Assembly: GCA_022826665.1 (NCBI GenBank)
Contig: JAJDUK010000073.1
Span: 1-33,608 of the forward strand
Reading direction: 5' to 3'
Length of the DNA: 33,608 bases
From: Alphaproteobacteria bacterium
GTDB lineage: Bacteria > Pseudomonadota > Alphaproteobacteria > UBA828
Shown here: positions 7,689 to 16,355 of the stretch, one piece after another
How the letters are laid out: each line of letters starts with the position of its first letter
How positions within the stretch are numbered: the stretch's first letter is position 1
The notes under the pieces: generated by a model
Databases searched by the model: none
The model's input: only the letters and a program-made list of their open reading frames with translations
What the model was told of the DNA's origin: nothing
Made by a program: the position numbers and the translations under genes

Positions 7689-8714
7689 ATGACCCAACCC
7701 GCCACCATCTCCGCGGACTACACGCTGCGCCCGAGCGAGCTCGCCTCGGTGCTCGCCCTCCTGGTGGAGGCCCGCCAGCCCTGCATTGTCTGGGGCCCAC
7801 CCGGCGCCGCCAAATCGATGATCGCCCAGCAGGTGGCCGCCAGCGCCAGCCGTCAGTACGTCGATGTCCGGGCGCTCCTCCTCGATCCCGTCGATCTGCG
7901 CGGCATCCCCTGGCGCGACGGCGCCGACCGCACCCGCTGGGCGCCGCCCGCGTTCCTGCCGCCCTCGGACGACCCCGGCCGCTGGCTCATCAACCTGGAA
8001 GAGCTGCCGTCGGCCGTGCCGATGGTCCAGGCCGCTCTGTACCAGTTGGTGCTTGACCGCAAGGTCGGCGAGTACGAGCTGCCCGAGGGCGCGTCTCTCA
8101 TCGCCTGCGGCAACCGCGAGACCGACCGCGGGGTGGTGCACCGCATGCCGACCCCGTTGGCGTCGCGCTTCGTCCACCTCGAGATCCGGGTCGACGCCGA
8201 GGACTGGCTCGTCTGGGGCGCGGCCAACGGGATCGCGCCCGAGGTGCTGTTCTTCATCACCTACGAACCGGACCTGCTGCATGTGTTCGATCCGAAGTCG
8301 ACCGAACGCGCATTTCCGACGCCGAGGACCTGGGAATTCGCCAGCAACATCGTCAAGCACCTGAACGGGCTCGGCCCGGAGGCGGAGCGGGCGCTGTTCC
8401 GGGGCACCGTCGGCGAGGCCGCGGCGGTCGAGTTCGCGGCGTTCCTCAAGGTCTGGCGCGAGCTGCCGCACCCGAGGGCCATCGTCACCGACCCCGAGAA
8501 CGCGGACATCCCGAAGAACGCGAGCGCGCTGATGGCCCTCTGCGGCGCTCTCTACAAGCTCGCCTCCGACGTCAACTTCGACGCCATCGTGACCTACGCC
8601 CAGCGGCTGCGGCGCGAGGTGGGCGAATCGCTCGTCGGCGCGTGCGTGCGCCGCGAGCCCGCCCTCCAGCGCTCCCCCGGCTTCATCCGCTGGGCCGCGG
8701 CCAAGACCCAGTGA
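7689..8714 (+). CDS. MoxR/CobS-like AAA+ ATPase (341 aa)
   Basis: A AAA+ protein of the MoxR/CobS type, a class that works with VWA-domain partners to remodel protein or metal-cofactor complexes. Walker A is GPPGAAKS (36-43), Walker B is LINLEELPSA (about 100-109), and a sensor-like IACGNRETD segment and a PLASRFVHLEI block follow. The start at 7689 precedes the first conserved sequence; a longer in-frame GTG/ATG extension reads as low-complexity spacer. The stop is 11 bases before the 44-aa gene, and a DUF3150-like gene and a DUF2201/VWA protein follow. This gives the classic MoxR-VWA pairing in one operon. Its target is not apparent from sequence. Confidence 0.87.
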   Translation: MTQPATISADYTLRPSELASVLALLVEARQPCIVWGPPGAAKSMIAQQVAASASRQYVDVRALLLDPVDLRGIPWRDGADRTRWAPPAFLPPSDDPGRWLINLEELPSAVPMVQAALYQLVLDRKVGEYELPEGASLIACGNRETDRGVVHRMPTPLASRFVHLEIRVDAEDWLVWGAANGIAPEVLFFITYEPDLLHVFDPKSTERAFPTPRTWEFASNIVKHLNGLGPEAERALFRGTVGEAAAVEFAAFLKVWRELPHPRAIVTDPENADIPKNASALMALCGALYKLASDVNFDAIVTYAQRLRREVGESLVGACVRREPALQRSPGFIRWAAAKTQ

Positions 8715-8725
8715 AGGAGGACGCC

Positions 8726-8860
8726 ATGGTCTGGTGGGTGACCCATTACCCGGCCGGCGACGCCCCATCGCGCGACTACGCCGTCAAGACGCCGAGCCAC
8801 GAGGCGGCGAAGCGCAAGCTCGCCGCCGCCATCAACGTCCCCGTGTGGACCCTTCGATAG
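8726..8860 (+). CDS. Small hypothetical protein (44 aa) in the MoxR-VWA operon
   Basis: A short gene placed between the MoxR and DUF3150-like genes, with a good ribosome site (AAGGAGGACGCC before ATG 8726). The protein begins MVWWVTHYPAGD and continues with a basic helix (HEAAKRKLAAAI). No membrane segment and no known domain were seen. The very tight packing (11 bases after the MoxR stop, 17 bases before the next start) supports it as a real gene. It may be an adaptor or a regulator of the ATPase, but that is inference from position only. Confidence 0.6.
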   Translation: MVWWVTHYPAGDAPSRDYAVKTPSHEAAKRKLAAAINVPVWTLR

Positions 8861-8877
8861 CGGACAAGGAGCAAATC

Positions 8878-9777
8878 ATGGATCTCAACCGCGACGCCAT
8901 GCTGGTCGGTCTCAACATCACCGCCTGGTCCGGCCGCATCCACGACCGCGAGGCGAGCGACCACGTCGCCGCCCACCACGACGCCTCGGCGAGCGCCGGG
9001 CGCTACAACAAGCGTCTGCTGCCGAAGGCCGCCTTCGCCGCGCTCACCTCGACGATGAGCGAGGCCAGGACCAAGCACTACGAGCAGACGCTCCCCTGGG
9101 ACGACAAGGGCGCGCGGCTGCTCACCGTCGCCAACTACGAGCACTACACCGAGCTCCTGAACGCGCTCCGCGAGCGCGTGGTCCGTCAGCGCGCCCGCTT
9201 CATCGAGGACTACGACGATTACGTCGACCAGGCGCGGCTCGACCTCGGCAAGCTCTTCCGCATCGAGGACTACCCCTCCAAGGAAGCGCTACAGGGCAAG
9301 TTCGCCATCCGCTTCCGCATCACCCCGGTGCCGGATGCCGACCACTTCATCGCGAAGTTCGCCTCCGACGACACCGACCGGGTGAAGCGCGATATCGAGC
9401 GCCACATCGAGGAGCAGCTCCACGACGCGGTGGGCGACCTCTACCGGCGTCTCGGCGAGGCGGTCGAGCGGGTCTCCGACCGCTTGCAGGAGGACGAGAA
9501 CGGCAAGCCGCTCGTGTTCCGCAACTCGATGATCGAGAACATCCGCGACCTGGTCGACGTCGTGCCGCGGCTCAACATCTTCGCCGACGACCAGCTCGCG
9601 CGGCTCTGCGAGCAGGTGAAGGAGAAGATCGCGGGCGTCGAGCCTGACGCGCTCCGGCCGTCCAAGACCTTCGACCCGGCGGCCCGCGCGCAGGTCAAGC
9701 GCGACGCCGACGACCTCGCGGAGAAGTTCGCGGGCTACTTCGCGCCGCCGCCCGAGCCCGTGCGGAAAGCAGCGTGA
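8878..9777 (+). CDS. DUF3150-like protein (299 aa)
   Basis: A soluble, mostly helical protein resembling DUF3150 proteins, which are found beside CobS-like ATPases and CobT/VWA proteins in mobile elements and phages. The N-terminus (LVGLNITAWSGRIHDREAS) and the long charged helices with EHYTELLNALRERVV and YDDYVDQARLDLG fit that family in style. The assignment is by resemblance and synteny, with no catalytic motif to confirm it. ATG 8878 follows GGACAAGGAGCAAATC. The stop TGA overlaps the VWA gene start by one base (TGATG), so the two are translationally coupled and probably form a complex with the MoxR ATPase. Confidence 0.65.
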   Translation: MDLNRDAMLVGLNITAWSGRIHDREASDHVAAHHDASASAGRYNKRLLPKAAFAALTSTMSEARTKHYEQTLPWDDKGARLLTVANYEHYTELLNALRERVVRQRARFIEDYDDYVDQARLDLGKLFRIEDYPSKEALQGKFAIRFRITPVPDADHFIAKFASDDTDRVKRDIERHIEEQLHDAVGDLYRRLGEAVERVSDRLQEDENGKPLVFRNSMIENIRDLVDVVPRLNIFADDQLARLCEQVKEKIAGVEPDALRPSKTFDPAARAQVKRDADDLAEKFAGYFAPPPEPVRKAA

Positions 9778-11219
9778 TGTCCGCCCGGGTACTGCACGAA
9801 TCCGCGCTGCGCGTCAGCGACTGCGTGACGGAGCTGCTGCGCAAGCAGCCCTTCTTCGGGAGCCTCGTCTTGAGGCTCCCGCTCCGCCCCGATGCGACGC
9901 GCGAGACACTCGCCACCGACGGGCAAGAGATCCGCTACTCGCCGCGCTGGGTGGCGGAAACCGATTCGCACCTCATCGAGACCGCGATGGCGCGCGTGGT
10001 GATGGCCTGCGCCTTGAAGCATCACACGCGCCGGGGCGAACGCGACCCCGAGCGCTGGCAGATGGCCTCGCAGCTCGTCACCCACGCGCTCATTCGCGAC
10101 GCGGGCTTCACCCTGCCGCCGGACGCCGAGGCGTGGGATGGCCTCACCGTCGAGCAAGCCTACGACCGCCTCCAGGCCGAGGACGGGGAGTCCCCCGACG
10201 ACGCCGACGCGCCCTCCGGCGCCTGCGCCGCCGAGGCCGGCCAAGCCCCGCCCGAAGACGATGACGACGACACCGGCGATCCCTCCGATTCCGACGATCA
10301 CGCCGACGGCGAGGATAGCGACGGTGACGATCAGGAATCCGGCGGCCAGAGCGACGACGCGGACGGCCAGCACGACGGCGAGAACGGGGACGACAAGGAC
10401 GGGAGCGGCCAGGGTCAGGACGGAGACGACGAAGACGGCGACGGCGCATCCGATACGCCGCCGAGCCACGATCCGTCCGGCACCGGCGAGGTCATGGACG
10501 CGGACGCCCGCGCGGGCGACGGCGGCGAGTCCGCCGAGGCGCCGGTGGACGTCACCGCCGAGGAGCAGGCGTGGGACGAGGCCATGCACCAGGCGCTCAA
10601 CATCGCCCGCGCCGAGGGCAAGGTGCCGGGCCAGGTCGAGGAGACCATCCAGGGCGCGCACGCAAGCATGCTCGACTGGCGGACGCTCTTGCGCCGCTAT
10701 ATGACCGACGCGGCCAGCCACGACTATAGCTGGAGCGTGCCCAACCGGCGCTTCATCGACGGCGGCCTCTATCTCCCCTCGATCCGCTCCGAGGGCATCG
10801 AGGCCATCGCCGTCATCGTCGACACCTCCGGCTCGCTGCCCGCGGCGACGCTCGCCGAGTTCTGGGCGGAGCTGCGCGAGGTCGCCGCCGAGATCCGGCC
10901 CGAGAGCGTCATCGTGCTCCAGGTCGACGCCGCCGTGCAGGACGCCGCGGAGTACGCGCCGGACGACCTTCCCGACGAAATCGCGATCAAGAGCCGGGGC
11001 GGCACCGACTTCCGGCCGGGCTTCGCATGGCTCGACGAGCAGGGGATCCAGCCGGGCGTGTGCCTCTACTTCACGGACATGGAGTGCTCTGACTACCCCG
11101 AGGCCGAGCCGGCGTTTCCCACGGTCTGGGTGAACTATTCGAGCCCGCCGTCGGAGTGGAACCGCGAGCCCTGGGGCGAGCGCATCGACATCGCCCCCGA
11201 GCGGGGGACCCGGCCATGA
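9777..11219 (+). CDS. DUF2201/CobT-like VWA-domain protein with long acidic linker (480 aa)
   Basis: Residues 1-130 resemble the putative metallopeptidase domain of DUF2201 proteins (RHHTRR-like region at 81-86, then PERWQMASQLVTHAL). The HExxH zinc motif expected there is replaced by MACALKHH, so peptidase activity is doubtful. Residues about 134-255 are an extremely acidic, low-complexity Asp/Glu/Gly/Ser tract. Residues 340-480 are the VWA domain with MIDAS motif DTSGS (349-353), a later GGTDF (408-412) and FTDME (432-436). Such proteins pair with MoxR ATPases. ATG 9777 overlaps the previous stop, and the end overlaps the next start in ATGA. The acidic linker resembles the one in cobaltochelatase CobT, but no cobalamin genes are present. 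Confidence 0.85.
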   Translation: MSARVLHESALRVSDCVTELLRKQPFFGSLVLRLPLRPDATRETLATDGQEIRYSPRWVAETDSHLIETAMARVVMACALKHHTRRGERDPERWQMASQLVTHALIRDAGFTLPPDAEAWDGLTVEQAYDRLQAEDGESPDDADAPSGACAAEAGQAPPEDDDDDTGDPSDSDDHADGEDSDGDDQESGGQSDDADGQHDGENGDDKDGSGQGQDGDDEDGDGASDTPPSHDPSGTGEVMDADARAGDGGESAEAPVDVTAEEQAWDEAMHQALNIARAEGKVPGQVEETIQGAHASMLDWRTLLRRYMTDAASHDYSWSVPNRRFIDGGLYLPSIRSEGIEAIAVIVDTSGSLPAATLAEFWAELREVAAEIRPESVIVLQVDAAVQDAAEYAPDDLPDEIAIKSRGGTDFRPGFAWLDEQGIQPGVCLYFTDMECSDYPEAEPAFPTVWVNYSSPPSEWNREPWGERIDIAPERGTRP

Positions 11220-14068
11220 CGCGCGCGATCCACGGCGCGTCGGCGGAGGCGCTGAGGCAGGCGCTCAAGGCCCTGGCCGAGCTCTCGTTCTGGATTTCCT
11301 GGACCGCCGACGACGACCTCGCGCCGGAACCCGTGGTCAGCGCCCGCTGCATGCGGGATGCCGCGAGCGCGCTCCGCAAGGCCGCACGCCTCCTCGACGA
11401 AGCCGCCGACCGGGCCGATCCGCAAACCGAGACCGCGCGGCGGGCGGCCCCGCCCGCCCCCAGCCGGTCCCCCTACGAAGCCTCCGGGGATGGCGCCAGC
11501 CGGCCCGCCGCCGGCACCGGGGCAGCGCGGGAGCGGCAACCGGAGGCGGAGCCGAGCCCGGCCCGGGCGGACGCGTGCCGGCCCGAGAGGACCGTCTCCC
11601 GCGCGTCCGTTCATCCATCGACGGAGATTCGCATGAACCACATCGCACCCCCGCCCGAGCCGGCGATCCGGGACATCCCGCTTTGCCAGCTCGCACTTGC
11701 GCCCGAGAACGTGCGCAAGACCCCGCCCGACGAGGACGCCGACGCCCAGCTCGTCGCCTCCATCAAGTCGCACGGACTGCTGGAGAACCTCGTCGTCCGC
11801 CCCGACGAACCGGCCCCCGACGGCGCGGAGCGCTTCGCCGTCGTCGCCGGCGGGCGCCGCCTCGCGGCCCTCGTTGCGCTCGTCAAGGAAGGCTGGTTCA
11901 ACGCCCTCCACCCGGTGCCGTGCAAGGTCGCCGCGAACGGCGACGCCGGCGAGCTCTCGCTCGCGGAGAACGTCATCCGCATCGCCATGCACCCGGCCGA
12001 CCAGGTGGTCGCGTTCAGCCGGCTCGCGCAGGACGGCGCCACCGTCGCTGCCATCGCCGCGCGCTTCGGCGTCACCGAGCGCCTGGTGGAGCAGCGGCTG
12101 CGCCTCGGCAACGCCGCCCCCGAGCTGCTCAACGCCTACCGCGCCGACGAGATCGACCTCGAGACGCTCAAGGCGTTCTCGGTCACCACCGACCACGACC
12201 GCCAGCGGGCGATCTGGGAGAAGGTCTCGGGCCAGGGCTACCGCCCCGCCGCCTGGCAGGTGAAGCGCCTGCTGACCGAGGAGCGGGTGCCGGCCGGCGC
12301 GCCGATGGCCCGATACGTCGGCGTCGCCGCCTACGAGGCCGCGGGCGGCCCGGTGCTGCGCGACCTCTTCGCCGACGAGCACGAGCACGGGGTCTGGCTG
12401 GAGGACCCGGCGCTGCTCATCGACCTCGCCATGAAGAAGCTCCAGGCGGCCGCCGACGAGCTCGCGACCCGCTGGAAGTGGGCCGAGGCGATGACCGACG
12501 TCGACTGGAGCGCCACCGCGCGGTTCGGGCGCATCCATCCCGAGCCCGGCGAGCCGACCGACGAGGAGAAGGCCGAGATCGAGAAGCTCCGCACCCGCCA
12601 CGACGAGCTCGTCAACATGGACGAGGACCAGTGGACGGACGAGCTGGTCGAGGAGGCCGAAGCCATCGAGCCGCGCCTCGACGAGATCGAGGCGGCAGTC
12701 GACTCCCGCGCCCGGTTCAAGCGCGAGGATTTCGCGATCGCGGGGTGCATCGCCACCATCGGGCGCGACGGCTCGCTCCAGGTCATCCAGGGGCTGGTGA
12801 AGCCCGAGGACATGCCGAAGCCGGCGGAGAACGCCAGCGCCGCCACCGGCGCGCAGCCCGCCGCCGACGGCAGCGACTCGGCCACCGATACCGGCCGCAT
12901 CGCCGGACCCGCGACGTCCACGCCGGCTCAGCCGCCGAGGGACCGCGAGGCCGAGGCGCGCAAGGAGGCCGGCGTCGGCATCGGGCTCGCCGACGACCTC
13001 CGCTCGATCCGCACCGCGCTCGTGAAGGCGCATCTCGCGGGGGATTTCGAGGCCGCGTTCGACCTCATGGTGTTCCAGCTCGTGCGCGCGGTGTTCGCCC
13101 GTGGCTACACCGCCTCGTACCACGCGCTCGACATCGCCTTCAACGAGACCGCCGACCGGCCCACCAACCGGACGAACGACGACGACTTCGCCGCCTGGAA
13201 TCCGGGCGAGGCGATGCTCGCCGACTGGTCGCACCTGCCGTTCGAGTGGATGGAGGCGGACGACGACGCGGCCTGCTTCGCGGCACTCCGGGCGTTGCCG
13301 CGCGCGGACAAGGAGAAGCTGTTCGCGGCCGCGGTGGCGAGGACCGTGAAGGGCCAGCTCGCCTTCGAGCACGACGCCCGTCCCGAGCTGGAGGCCACGG
13401 TCGCCAGGCTCGACATCGACTTCGCGAAGCACGTCCGGCCCACCGCCGACATGCTGTGGTCGCGCGTCCGGAAGGACCGCATCCTGGACGTCGCCCGCCA
13501 GACCCTCGGCACCGCCTGGGCCTCGGCGCGGTCGAAGTACAAGAAGGCGGATCTGGCCAAGGCGATGGAGGAGGCGTTCGCGGCCGGCACGCCGCCCGTC
13601 GGCATCGGCGCCACGGCGCACGCCGCCGCGCTCGCCTGGACCATGCCGGGGTTCGCGGCGTTCGATGCGGGCGGCGCGGACAAGGACGACACGGCGCAGG
13701 CGCCGCCCTCCGACCAGCCCGCGGCCGCTCCGGACGCATCGGGGGATGCCACGGCCGGGACCGGCGATTCCTCCGCCGCCCCGCAACCCGACGCCGCCGA
13801 GGCCGCCGAAGGTCCTGCCAAGGGCAACGGCCATGACGCGTCCACGGTCGCGGAGGGCGAGGCCGGCCCGGAGCCGGTGAACGGGGAAGGCGGGGGCGAT
13901 GACCGTCCCGCCGATCCGTCGGCCGCCGACGCCATCGACGCGATGAACCGGGTCCCGACAGCCGACGGCGGGCCCAGGGTGATCGTGCAGACGGTCGGCC
14001 CGGTCAACGGACAGGCCCCCGACGAGGACCCGCTGGACATCCCCGAGTTCCTGCGCCGCGTCCACTGA
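11216..14068 (+). CDS. ParB-like nuclease/DNA-binding protein with in-frame N-terminal extension (950 aa; 811 aa from internal ATG 11633)
   Basis: The first ATG (11216) overlaps the VWA stop (ATGA), so translation likely starts there. The first 65 residues form a small helical segment, and residues 66-139 read like translated intergenic spacer. From the internal ATG at 11633 (leader CGGAGATTCGC) the protein matches ParB/RepB-type proteins: IRDIPLCQLALAPENVR, AGGRRLAAL (box II), LAENVIRIAMHPADQVVAF (box III) and a helix-turn-helix AAIAARFGVTERLVEQRL. The rest has coiled-coil and acidic or Ala/Pro-rich regions and ends with a DPLDIPEFL tail. Such large ParB-like proteins bind DNA in plasmids and integrated elements. 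No ParA is present here. Either one 950-aa product, or two products from overlapping starts, may be made. Confidence 0.85.
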   Translation: MTRAIHGASAEALRQALKALAELSFWISWTADDDLAPEPVVSARCMRDAASALRKAARLLDEAADRADPQTETARRAAPPAPSRSPYEASGDGASRPAAGTGAARERQPEAEPSPARADACRPERTVSRASVHPSTEIRMNHIAPPPEPAIRDIPLCQLALAPENVRKTPPDEDADAQLVASIKSHGLLENLVVRPDEPAPDGAERFAVVAGGRRLAALVALVKEGWFNALHPVPCKVAANGDAGELSLAENVIRIAMHPADQVVAFSRLAQDGATVAAIAARFGVTERLVEQRLRLGNAAPELLNAYRADEIDLETLKAFSVTTDHDRQRAIWEKVSGQGYRPAAWQVKRLLTEERVPAGAPMARYVGVAAYEAAGGPVLRDLFADEHEHGVWLEDPALLIDLAMKKLQAAADELATRWKWAEAMTDVDWSATARFGRIHPEPGEPTDEEKAEIEKLRTRHDELVNMDEDQWTDELVEEAEAIEPRLDEIEAAVDSRARFKREDFAIAGCIATIGRDGSLQVIQGLVKPEDMPKPAENASAATGAQPAADGSDSATDTGRIAGPATSTPAQPPRDREAEARKEAGVGIGLADDLRSIRTALVKAHLAGDFEAAFDLMVFQLVRAVFARGYTASYHALDIAFNETADRPTNRTNDDDFAAWNPGEAMLADWSHLPFEWMEADDDAACFAALRALPRADKEKLFAAAVARTVKGQLAFEHDARPELEATVARLDIDFAKHVRPTADMLWSRVRKDRILDVARQTLGTAWASARSKYKKADLAKAMEEAFAAGTPPVGIGATAHAAALAWTMPGFAAFDAGGADKDDTAQAPPSDQPAAAPDASGDATAGTGDSSAAPQPDAAEAAEGPAKGNGHDASTVAEGEAGPEPVNGEGGGDDRPADPSAADAIDAMNRVPTADGGPRVIVQTVGPVNGQAPDEDPLDIPEFLRRVH

Positions 14069-14087
14069 CCGTCCGCTTCAGGACCAG

Positions 14088-14128
14088 CGCCCCGTCCGGA
14101 ACGTCACCGGGCGGGGCGTTTCCTTTTC
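14088..14128 (+). terminator. Probable intrinsic terminator or attenuator after the ParB-like gene
   Basis: A 7-bp perfect GC stem, CGCCCCG (14088-14094) with CGGGGCG (14112-14118), has inner CCGG pairing in its loop and is followed directly by a T-rich run (TTTCCTTTTCC). It sits 19 bases after the ParB-like stop and 23 bases before the GHKL start. It may end the MoxR-VWA-ParB transcript or attenuate entry into the GHKL gene. Confidence 0.65.
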
Positions 14129-14151
14129 CGCATCCATCACGGAGAGCGCAC

Positions 14152-15906
14152 ATGAACGACACTCCGACCATCCGCGCCCGCATCCACGACAGCGCCATCC
14201 GGCGCGTCACGAGGACCTTCGCCGCCGGGCTCGCGGACATCTTCACCGAGACCTTGCAGAACAGCCGAAGGGCCGGCGCCATGCGGGTCCGCGTCGCCGT
14301 CACGGGGCCCGCCGACACCGGCCCGCTCACCGTCACCGTGACCGACGACGGCGCCGGCATCGCCGATCCGGCCGTCCTGCTGTCGTTCGGCGAGAACGGC
14401 TGGAGCGAGGACCTCGTGCACCGCGAGGACGCCGCCGGCATGGGCATGCTGAGCCTCGCGCGGCGCGGCTGCGCCGTCTCGTCCCGGCCGCGCGCCACCG
14501 ACGGCGAGCCCGCGCCCGGGTGGCGCGTCGAGCTTCTGCCGGCGCATTTTCTCGGCGAGGCCGACGCCGAGGTTCATCCGGACGATTGCGCCCCGTGGCC
14601 GCACGGCACCGCCGTCGCATTCCAGGCGGCGCAGTCCGAGAACGCCGACCGCATCCGCCGGGCCGTCGAGGAAGCCGCCCGCCACTACCCGCTGCCCGTC
14701 ATGTTCGAGGACGTCCCGAACACCCCGTCCGGCGGCGAGACGCTGGAACGCCGCGCCTTCCTCGACGGCGCGCTCCATGCCGAGCGCTGGCGCGGGCTCG
14801 TGTTCGGCGCGTTCAAGGACCGCTGGAACGGCTTCGGCATCAACGATCCCGACGTCAACTTCCACGGCCTCACGGTCAGCGCCGGCCTGCCCAGGGTCGA
14901 GTCGGTCACCGGCGCGTGCTGGACGGCCGGCGCCGACATCGTGGACTGCCCCGAGCTGGAGCTCGTGCTGCCCGCGCGCAAGGAGCCCGTCGAGACCCCC
15001 TTCCTCGAAGAGATGCGCGAAGCCGCGCGGCTCGCCATCTACCGCGCCATGGCCGCCGACCCGGACCCGCGCCCTTCCTTCGCCGACCGCAAGCGCGCGC
15101 ACGAGGCCGACATCGACATCGCCCCGCCGCCGGCGGAGCTCAGACCCTGGCGTCCCGGCCTCGCCGACGTCGACGACTGGCGCGAGCCCCCGAGGCTCCG
15201 CACCGTCGGCCCCGACGCGCTGCTGATGGAGTGCGACCCGGAGCCGCCCGAGGCGCAGGCCCTGTGGCGAGCCGCCGAGCGGGCCTGCATCGCCGACCGG
15301 CTGTTCGAGCCCGACCGCCGGCTGGAGGGCTATGCCTGGTACGACGCGATCGAGCGCATCGTCAGCATCCGCACCGAGGCGACCGTCGGCCGGCGCCCGT
15401 ACGCGCTCGACAGGTATCCCGTGCCGGAGCGCACCGGCGCGCCCGAGGCGCCGCTTGCGCAACGCCCGGACGCGATCCGCATGAGCCTCACCGTCCGGCC
15501 CGGCAGCGGCGTGGGACGCATCCTCGACCTCGACACCGACGTGGCCTTCGCCGGCGATGCCTGGTCCTGGGTCGGCGACGCGCTGCCGCTGGTGACCGCC
15601 GGCAGCGACATCGAGCCGTTCCAGCTCGCGCTGCTGCTGCGCTCGGCGTTCTTCTCGGCCTCCGACGACGCGGACGCCGATTCCTGGGAACGCCAGCGCG
15701 ACGTCTTCGAGCAGGAAGCCCACCACATCGCGACGCGTCTGCTGGTCTCGGACGACGCCGCAAGGCGAAGCTCCATCGCCGACGCGGTCACGCGCGAGCT
15801 CTTCTGGCTCATTCCGCACGACCGCGGGGCGGAGATTTCGGTGCGCGACCGCAAGGTGACGGTCACCCTCGGCGAGCCTGTCGCCGAGGCCGTCGCCGGC
15901 GGCTGA
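14152..15906 (+). CDS. GHKL-fold (HATPase) ATP-binding protein of unknown role (584 aa)
   Basis: The N-terminal 110 residues carry the Bergerat ATP-binding fold shared by Hsp90, MutL, gyrase and histidine kinases. The N box is ETLQN (Glu33, Asn37), the G1 box is DDGAGI (65-70), and the G2 box is AAGMGMLSLARRG (94-106). No histidine-kinase dimerisation domain is present. Residues about 110-480 are not recognised. The last 40 residues (AVTRELFWLIPHD region) are repeated in the small protein encoded next. ATG 14152 has CGGAGAGCGCAC upstream. Glu33 is placed as the general base in ATP-hydrolysing GHKL members, so turnover is plausible. Whether it acts on DNA like MutL or TopoVI-B or on protein like Hsp90 cannot be told. 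Confidence 0.78.
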   Translation: MNDTPTIRARIHDSAIRRVTRTFAAGLADIFTETLQNSRRAGAMRVRVAVTGPADTGPLTVTVTDDGAGIADPAVLLSFGENGWSEDLVHREDAAGMGMLSLARRGCAVSSRPRATDGEPAPGWRVELLPAHFLGEADAEVHPDDCAPWPHGTAVAFQAAQSENADRIRRAVEEAARHYPLPVMFEDVPNTPSGGETLERRAFLDGALHAERWRGLVFGAFKDRWNGFGINDPDVNFHGLTVSAGLPRVESVTGACWTAGADIVDCPELELVLPARKEPVETPFLEEMREAARLAIYRAMAADPDPRPSFADRKRAHEADIDIAPPPAELRPWRPGLADVDDWREPPRLRTVGPDALLMECDPEPPEAQALWRAAERACIADRLFEPDRRLEGYAWYDAIERIVSIRTEATVGRRPYALDRYPVPERTGAPEAPLAQRPDAIRMSLTVRPGSGVGRILDLDTDVAFAGDAWSWVGDALPLVTAGSDIEPFQLALLLRSAFFSASDDADADSWERQRDVFEQEAHHIATRLLVSDDAARRSSIADAVTRELFWLIPHDRGAEISVRDRKVTVTLGEPVAEAVAGG

Positions 15907-16064
15907 TCCCGGCCCCGGTCGGCAGGCGCCGCCACGCCATCCACTGCCACCACCAGCCCCCTGCCGCGTGGAGCCCGGCCGGCCTTCGTCCGGACGAGCG
16001 GGGGGCGGGGCGCGGGAGCGTCCTGTCCTTCCGCGCTCCTTCTCGTCTCACCGGAGGTCCGACC

Positions 16065-16274
16065 ATGAAAGCTCACGCCCGTTCCGCCCCTGCGCCGGCG
16101 ACGACAGCCCCGCCGCCGTCCGCCGCCGAGGAAGCGCAGAAGACCGCCATCGCGCAGGCCGTCTGGACCGAGATCCACTGGCTGATGCCGCGCGACCGCA
16201 CGGTCACCGTCACCGTCGACGGCGACGACATCGCGGTCGAGCTCGGCCCGCCCGCCCGTTCCACGGCCCACTGA
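16065..16274 (+). CDS. Small protein (69 aa), paralogue of the C-terminal tail of the GHKL protein
   Basis: After a disordered Ala/Pro-rich N-terminus, residues 24-62 read AIAQAVWTEIHWLMPRDR then a short beta-rich end (VTVTVDGDDIAVELG). This matches the end of the preceding GHKL protein (SIADAVTRELFWLIPHDR, then VTVTLGEP) in order and spacing. It therefore looks like a free copy of that protein's last domain, perhaps a regulator that competes for the same partner. ATG 16065 follows CCGGAGGTCCGACC. The gene lies 158 bases downstream of the GHKL stop behind a GC-rich spacer. No known family was recognised. Confidence 0.6.
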   Translation: MKAHARSAPAPATTAPPPSAAEEAQKTAIAQAVWTEIHWLMPRDRTVTVTVDGDDIAVELGPPARSTAH

Positions 16275-16355
16275 CCCGGTCGCGCCGTCACCCGTTTCAC
16301 CCGCTCCCGGGACGGAGCGATCGCCTCCACCTCTTTCCCGCAGAGGAATCCGGCC

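Noticed and set aside
7227-8768. Minus-strand 513-codon open frame opposite the MoxR gene
   Set aside because: Translation is repetitive Arg/Gly/Ala, and the plus strand has Walker A and B motifs with a good start.
9777-11219. Cobaltochelatase CobT
   Set aside because: The acidic linker and VWA domain resemble CobT, but no CobN or cobalamin pathway genes exist and the N-terminal domain is DUF2201-like.
11135-14065. Minus-strand 976-codon open frame opposite the ParB-like gene
   Set aside because: Low-complexity Arg/Gly/Val-rich translation with no domain. It exists because high GC removes stop codons; the plus strand carries clear ParB motifs.
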